Part shown: positions 60,510 to 64,000 of the stretch, one piece after another
Position numbering within the stretch: the first letter of the stretch is position 1
Layout of the letters: each line of letters opens with the position of its first letter
Source: Streptomyces sp. NBC_00341
GTDB taxonomy: Bacteria > Actinomycetota > Actinomycetes > Streptomycetales > Streptomycetaceae
NCBI RefSeq assembly: GCF_041435055.1
Contig: NZ_CP108002.1
Span: 2,542,001-2,606,000, forward strand
Length of the DNA: 64,000 nt
Direction: 5' to 3'
Program-made: the position numbers and the translations under genes
The notes under the pieces: generated by a model
What the model was told of the DNA's origin: nothing
Database searches by the model: none
What the model saw: only the letters and a program-made list of their open reading frames with translations

Positions 60510-61499
60510 GTGCGAGTTGAACCCGACGCGCGCGAGAGCACCGAGGAGCGCTCCGCCCTGGCGCTCATCGCCCGGACGGCCCTGGAGCGGGTGGGACTGG
60601 AGGTCTCCCCGCAGGAGGCCGCGCATCCGGCGGTCATCGAGGCGGCGCACGTCGCACAGCACATCCTGCGGTCCGGTCCGCCCGCGCCCGAACGTCTTGC
60701 ACGTCTGACCGGCATGCTCGACCGAGCCCGTGCGGGCGGAACGGCGGCTCCCGCGCCCGGACTTGCCTGGCCGACCGGCCTCGCCGAGCCGGGGCCCCAC
60801 CTGGAGCGCGGTGTCGCCCGCGCGCTGAAGTCCGTACCGGACCAGAGCACCGAGTCCGGTGTCCCGCACCGCTCCGTGGTGGCCGGATGGCGCGCGCCCG
60901 AGAAGGATGCCGCGCGCCGAGCGGTCGCCCTGCTGGAGTCGGCCTGGCCCGGTGCCGCAGCCGAGTTGCGCACCGTCCTCGTCCAGATCGCTCTGCTGGA
61001 CGGGCCCGCCATCGACGGCTTCACCGACTTCACCGTCCACGGCGCCGTCTTCGTCCGGCGCGACCGGCTCACACCGGACGCCGACGGGCTGCCCGGCCCC
61101 GTCCGGTTCGCCGAAGCGCTCGTCCACGAGGGCGCCCACACCCGGTGCAACGCCGCGTCCGTGGCGGCCCGGCCCTTTCTGCGGCCCGTGGAGGGCGACG
61201 GCCCGGTCGTCGCCACCCCGCTCAGGCTCGACCCGAGGCCGCTCACCGGGCTGTTCCAGCAGATGGTGGTCCTCGCGCGCAGCGTCCTGCTGTACCGGCG
61301 CCTGCTCGCCGACGACACGGGCGCCGACGACACGGGCGCGGCCGGTGCGGACCCCGCCGTGCGGGCGCGCCACGACCGGCTCGCCCGCTCCGCCGTCGAG
61401 GCGGTCGACATCATGACGCGGCACCGCGACGCGCTCACCGACCACGGGACGGCGGTTCTGGAGGACGCCGCACAGGTGGCGGCGCAGGTGCGCGTCTGA
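60510..61499 (+). CDS. HExxH peptide-modification protein
   Basis: A 329-residue, mostly helical cytoplasmic protein without signal. Its metal site His206-Glu207-Gly-Ala-His210 (in AEALVHEGAHTRCN) is the key mark of the HExxH-motif putative peptide-modification family, some members of which are alpha-ketoglutarate-dependent peptide beta-hydroxylases, found in RiPP clusters. Sequence DDTGADDTGA near residue 270 is a small internal repeat. GTG 60510 has GGAGG upstream. Its stop overlaps the YcaO start as TGATG, so translation is coupled. Confidence 0.85.
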   Translation: MRVEPDARESTEERSALALIARTALERVGLEVSPQEAAHPAVIEAAHVAQHILRSGPPAPERLARLTGMLDRARAGGTAAPAPGLAWPTGLAEPGPHLERGVARALKSVPDQSTESGVPHRSVVAGWRAPEKDAARRAVALLESAWPGAAAELRTVLVQIALLDGPAIDGFTDFTVHGAVFVRRDRLTPDADGLPGPVRFAEALVHEGAHTRCNAASVAARPFLRPVEGDGPVVATPLRLDPRPLTGLFQQMVVLARSVLLYRRLLADDTGADDTGAAGADPAVRARHDRLARSAVEAVDIMTRHRDALTDHGTAVLEDAAQVAAQVRV

Positions 61500-62689
61500 T
61501 GCCCGCGTCCGCGTGGGCACCCCAGGTCTTCGCCCCGTACGACTCCTGGCCGCGGGTCGTCTTCGCCCGAGTGGCGGCGCGCTCACCGCAGTTCGACGCA
61601 GTCTGCGCCGCCGGCGACCGCCCGGTCATCGTGGGGAGCGCGGCCGGACACGACACGGAACGCGTCGCTGCGAGCGCGCGCGGCGAACTCCTCGAACGCG
61701 TGGGCAACATTTTGGCGGGTCGCGCGGCCGAGTCGGACGCGGCGGTCGTCGCGACCCACGGAGAGCTCCGCCGCAAGGGATTCCCCGCCGTCGATCCAGC
61801 CGGACTCGCGACGGACGGCACAACCACGACGCTGGAGGACGTGCGGGGGGCCCGCCGGCTCTGGGTGCTCGGACGCTCCCTGCGCTCCGGGGCCGACGTG
61901 CACGTTCCGGCCGGGGCGGTCTTCCTCCACCACCGGGCTCCGACCGGATGCGACCCCGGGCCGGGCGCCGGCTCGACCGGTCTCGCCGCCCATCCCGATC
62001 CGGAGGCGGCCACGCAGCACGCCGCCTGGGAGGTACTGGAACGCGACCTCGTCCGCAGAAGCTGGTACGGCCTCCTTCCGGGCCCGGAGGCAGTGGCGTC
62101 GCCCCGGCTGCCCGAGCCCCTGGCCGAACTGCTGGACGGCACCGGGACGACGGCGACCGCGCTCGACCTGCCGGCCCCCGCCGGAGCACGCTGCGTCGCC
62201 GTGGCTCTGCACGCGGCCGACGGAACGCGGCAGACCTTCGGAGCGCGCTGCGGCCCGGACACGGGTGGCCTCGGGCCGCTGACCGAGAAGGCCGCTTACG
62301 AGGCGCTCATGGTGCGCTGGAGCATGAACACGGTGGTGGCGAAGGACGCATGGGCGCGCTGGCGGGGCGAGGGGCCGCCGGGCTCCGCCGTCGAGCACGC
62401 GCTGTGGACCTTCCACCGGCAGGACAGCCTCCGACTGTGGACGTCACGCCCTCCGCCGAGCGGTGTCCGCCCGGCACCGGCCGCCGGGGTGGCGGGTTCG
62501 TCCGGAACGGTCGCCCTGTCCGAGCACACCGGCGGGGACCTCGTCCTCGTGGACACCACCTGCGGACCGGCGGGCGCCCTGGGTTCGACCGTCGTACGGG
62601 TCGTGGCTCCCGGGGCCCGTGCCCTGCCCACCGGCCCGGACGGCGAACGCGGCCTCCCGGCCACGCCGGGCCCGCACCCTTTCGGATGA
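61499..62689 (+). CDS. YcaO-family peptide-backbone-modifying enzyme
   Basis: A 396-residue YcaO ATPase. YcaO proteins activate peptide amides with ATP to form azolines, thioamides or amidines. The three ATP/Mg segments are visible: Glu63-x-x-Glu66-Arg67 (ARGELLERV), Glu178-x-x-Glu181-Arg-Asp (AAWEVLERD) and Glu268 (KAAYEALMVRW). The C-terminus ends in GPHPFG, near but not equal to the PxPxP end of azoline-forming members. No E1/ocin-ThiF partner, TfuA or dehydrogenase is visible in the window. Coupled to the HExxH gene; 151 bp from the methyltransferase. Confidence 0.9.
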   Translation: MPASAWAPQVFAPYDSWPRVVFARVAARSPQFDAVCAAGDRPVIVGSAAGHDTERVAASARGELLERVGNILAGRAAESDAAVVATHGELRRKGFPAVDPAGLATDGTTTTLEDVRGARRLWVLGRSLRSGADVHVPAGAVFLHHRAPTGCDPGPGAGSTGLAAHPDPEAATQHAAWEVLERDLVRRSWYGLLPGPEAVASPRLPEPLAELLDGTGTTATALDLPAPAGARCVAVALHAADGTRQTFGARCGPDTGGLGPLTEKAAYEALMVRWSMNTVVAKDAWARWRGEGPPGSAVEHALWTFHRQDSLRLWTSRPPPSGVRPAPAAGVAGSSGTVALSEHTGGDLVLVDTTCGPAGALGSTVVRVVAPGARALPTGPDGERGLPATPGPHPFG

Positions 62690-62738
62690 CCCCACGCCCC
62701 GCACCGCCCGCCCCGTCCCTGGCCCCACCCCCATCACC

Positions 62739-62771
62739 GTCCCCCGTCCCCCGTCCCCAGTCCCCAGTCCC
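62739..62771. repeat. 7-bp C-rich tandem repeat
   Basis: Units GTCCCCC, GTCCCCC, GTCCCCA, GTCCCCA and a partial GTCCCAC with exact 7-bp period, in the 151-bp gap between the YcaO and methyltransferase genes. The minus strand has five runs of three to five G separated by 2-3 bases, a G-quadruplex-forming pattern. Confidence 0.85.
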
Positions 62772-62840
62772 ACAGCCATGTCCGCGTCGCCGCCGTTCAG
62801 CAACGGCGACCGGACCGACCGCAGGCCGAGGAGCCCCGGC

Positions 62841-63596
62841 ATGACCAGCCCCCAGGACCGCCCGGCCGCCACGGCCGCCCGGTACGCCGAAGACCACGCG
62901 GCCGACTACGACCGGTGGTTCGCCAAACCCGGCATCACCGAGGCGACCGTGGACACCCTGGCGAAGCTCGCCGGTGAGGGGCGGGTGCTCGAACTCGGGA
63001 TGGGCACCGGCAGGGTCGCGCTGCCACTGGCCCGACGCGGCTTCGACGTCCACGGCGTGGAGGCGTCGGAGGCGATGGCGGCCCGGCTCCGCGCGAAACC
63101 CGGCGGGGACGATGTCCGACTGACCCTGGGCGACTTCGCCGAGGTGCCCGTGGAGGGGGTGTTCTCCCTCATCCTCGTCGTGGGGGGCACCCTGTTCGAG
63201 CTCGCGTCCCGCGAAGACCTTCAGCGCTGCCTGACCGCCGTGGCGGACCACCTCGAACCCGCGGGGGTCTTCGTTCTCGACGCTCACGTACCCGAGGCGC
63301 TGGCCGTCGCCGCCGCATCGGGGGTGCCCGAGGTCGTCTCGGAGACGGACGAGCACCTGATCCTCTGCCACCGCCGGATCGACCCGTCCACCGCGACCTA
63401 CCGGTCCCACTATCTCGTTCACGAGGCGGATCGCACCCACCACCTGCGGGTCCGCTTCCACTACGCGTCACCGGGAGAGCTGGACCTGATGGCGGAGCGG
63501 GCAGGGCTACGGCTCCGTACGCGCCTGGGCTCCTGGGGCGGCGGGCCGTTCACGCGCGACAGCACCTACCACGTCTCCGTCTACGAACGCCGCTGA
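62841..63596 (+). CDS. SAM-dependent methyltransferase of the RiPP cluster
   Basis: A 251-residue class I methyltransferase. SAM-binding motif VLELGMGTGRVALPLARRG, acidic VHGVEASEAM and VRLTLGDFAEV are present; the C-terminal end (RAGLRLRTRLGSWGGGPFT) is family-like. GAGGAG lies 9 nt before ATG 62841, chosen over in-frame starts at 62463 and 62778 inside the C-rich gap. Position suggests it methylates the peptide product or a side chain, but this is inferred. Confidence 0.87.
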   Translation: MTSPQDRPAATAARYAEDHAADYDRWFAKPGITEATVDTLAKLAGEGRVLELGMGTGRVALPLARRGFDVHGVEASEAMAARLRAKPGGDDVRLTLGDFAEVPVEGVFSLILVVGGTLFELASREDLQRCLTAVADHLEPAGVFVLDAHVPEALAVAAASGVPEVVSETDEHLILCHRRIDPSTATYRSHYLVHEADRTHHLRVRFHYASPGELDLMAERAGLRLRTRLGSWGGGPFTRDSTYHVSVYERR

Positions 63597-63672
63597 CGGC
63601 ACCTCCTGTCCGCCGTACTTCACGGTCGCCGACGCCCCGCGTCCTCACCACCGAGAACCCGTTGGAGCAGCA

Positions 63673-64000
63673 GTGACAGACACCGATGCCGAAGGCCCGG
63701 CCCCCAGCGCCGGCTTCCCCTTCCCGCACCACGACGGGCTGGGTCCGCTCCCGGAGCTGGCGGCCCTGCGGCGGGACGCGCCGTGTGCCCGGATCGTGCT
63801 GCCCAGCGGCGACCCGGCGTGGCTGGTCACCCGCTACCGGGACGTGCGCACCGTACTGGCCGATCCGCGCTTCAGCCGTACCCGTGCCACCAGGGGCGCG
63901 GGTCCCCGCATGGCACGCGTCACGACCCTGCCGGACTCGATCCTGGCGGCGGACCCGCCGGAACACAGCAGGCTGCGCAGGCTGGTCGCGCAGGCCTTCA
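63673..64000 (+). CDS. cytochrome P450, 5' part, cut by window edge
   Basis: The first 109 codons of a P450. After a flexible N-terminus come FPFPHHDGLGPLPELAALR, WLVTRYRDVRTVLADPRFS and the helix-C motif DPPEHSRLRRLVAQAF. The I helix, ExxR and heme-ligand Cys lie beyond the window. GTG 63673 has GGAG upstream. It follows the methyltransferase by 76 bp in the same direction and is likely part of the same operon, adding an oxidation to the product. Confidence 0.85.
   Translation, partial: MTDTDAEGPAPSAGFPFPHHDGLGPLPELAALRRDAPCARIVLPSGDPAWLVTRYRDVRTVLADPRFSRTRATRGAGPRMARVTTLPDSILAADPPEHSRLRRLVAQAF

Noticed and set aside
61313..61342. Short direct repeat (GACGACACGGGCGC twice)
   Set aside because: Two adjacent 15-bp units encoding DDTGA twice inside the HExxH gene; too small to be a mobile or CRISPR element.
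62739..62771. C-rich repeat considered as a CRISPR-like array
   Set aside because: 7-bp units without spacers and no cas genes; it is a simple tandem repeat.

Overview
The window is very GC-rich, with third codon positions almost all G or C, frequent GTG/TTG starts and short AT-poor promoters. Gene content is that of a Streptomyces-type actinomycete chromosome: a fasR-fabD-fabH-acpP-fabF locus followed by a DUF3145 gene, mbl, matB next to a fused carboxyltransferase, XRE/DUF5753-DUF397 pairs and many secreted hydrolases. I call 59 protein genes. I see no rRNA, tRNA, CRISPR array, transposase or integrase.

Region by region. (1) 1-13.3 kb is housekeeping and regulatory: a DUF4429/SHOCT protein, a NarL-type two-component system, a secreted DUF1023 hydrolase, an RDD membrane protein, a MerR-aldo/keto reductase operon with a textbook 19-bp-spacer MerR promoter, a serine hydrolase, an RsbW-like ATPase, a DUF5753/DUF397 pair, a Tat-secreted phospholipase C, a GNAT acetyltransferase, a zinc-ribbon protein and a pirin. 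(2) 13.3-18.5 kb is the type II fatty-acid synthase locus under the PucR-type activator FasR. acpP sits between two RNA hairpins, and an inverted pair of intergenic repeats follows the terminator. (3) 18.5-29.6 kb holds DUF3145, an SGNH lipoprotein, aldose epimerase, EI24, Ohr, an NADP oxidoreductase/MarR pair, mbl with a GAF-type histidine kinase, an Lrp regulator and a NarK-like MFS transporter. Both Mbl and the kinase have lost ATPase signature residues. (4) 29.6-34.6 kb encodes two coupled secreted multidomain proteins (glucose/sorbosone dehydrogenase-PKD-CBM6 and ThuA-CBM6-GH99-like). (5) 34.6-45.4 kb has matB overlapping a fused acyl-CoA carboxyltransferase, so malonyl-CoA can be made from malonate or by carboxylation; then a VOC protein, an MFS transporter, a secreted GH16 glucanase behind a LacI-type palindrome, a methyltransferase and a LysR-flanked reductase/transporter pair.

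(6) 44.6-58.5 kb is a self-contained sugar-utilisation island with two divergent arms. The leftward arm carries a lipoprotein sugar-binding protein, a ribose-type ABC ATPase and permease, a 1241-aa Tat-exported GH2 glycosidase and an SDR dehydrogenase. The rightward arm carries an IlvD/Edd sugar-acid dehydratase, a DapA-family lyase, a KDG-type kinase, a KDPG-type aldolase and a GntR/FCD regulator. Read together it suggests extracellular hydrolysis of a galactoside-like glycan, import of the monosaccharide, oxidation to an aldonate and Entner-Doudoroff-like cleavage. A palindrome in the shared control region is a candidate operator.

(7) 58.7 kb to the right edge holds a secreted lipase, then what looks like the start of a ribosomal-peptide (RiPP) cluster cut by the window edge. 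It comprises a promoter, a 24-codon acidic precursor-like gene, an HExxH peptide-modification protein, a translationally coupled YcaO enzyme, a SAM methyltransferase and a cytochrome P450. The candidate precursor has no Cys or Thr and one Ser, its last residue, so ordinary azole formation is unlikely. This is the strongest candidate in the window for an undescribed system.
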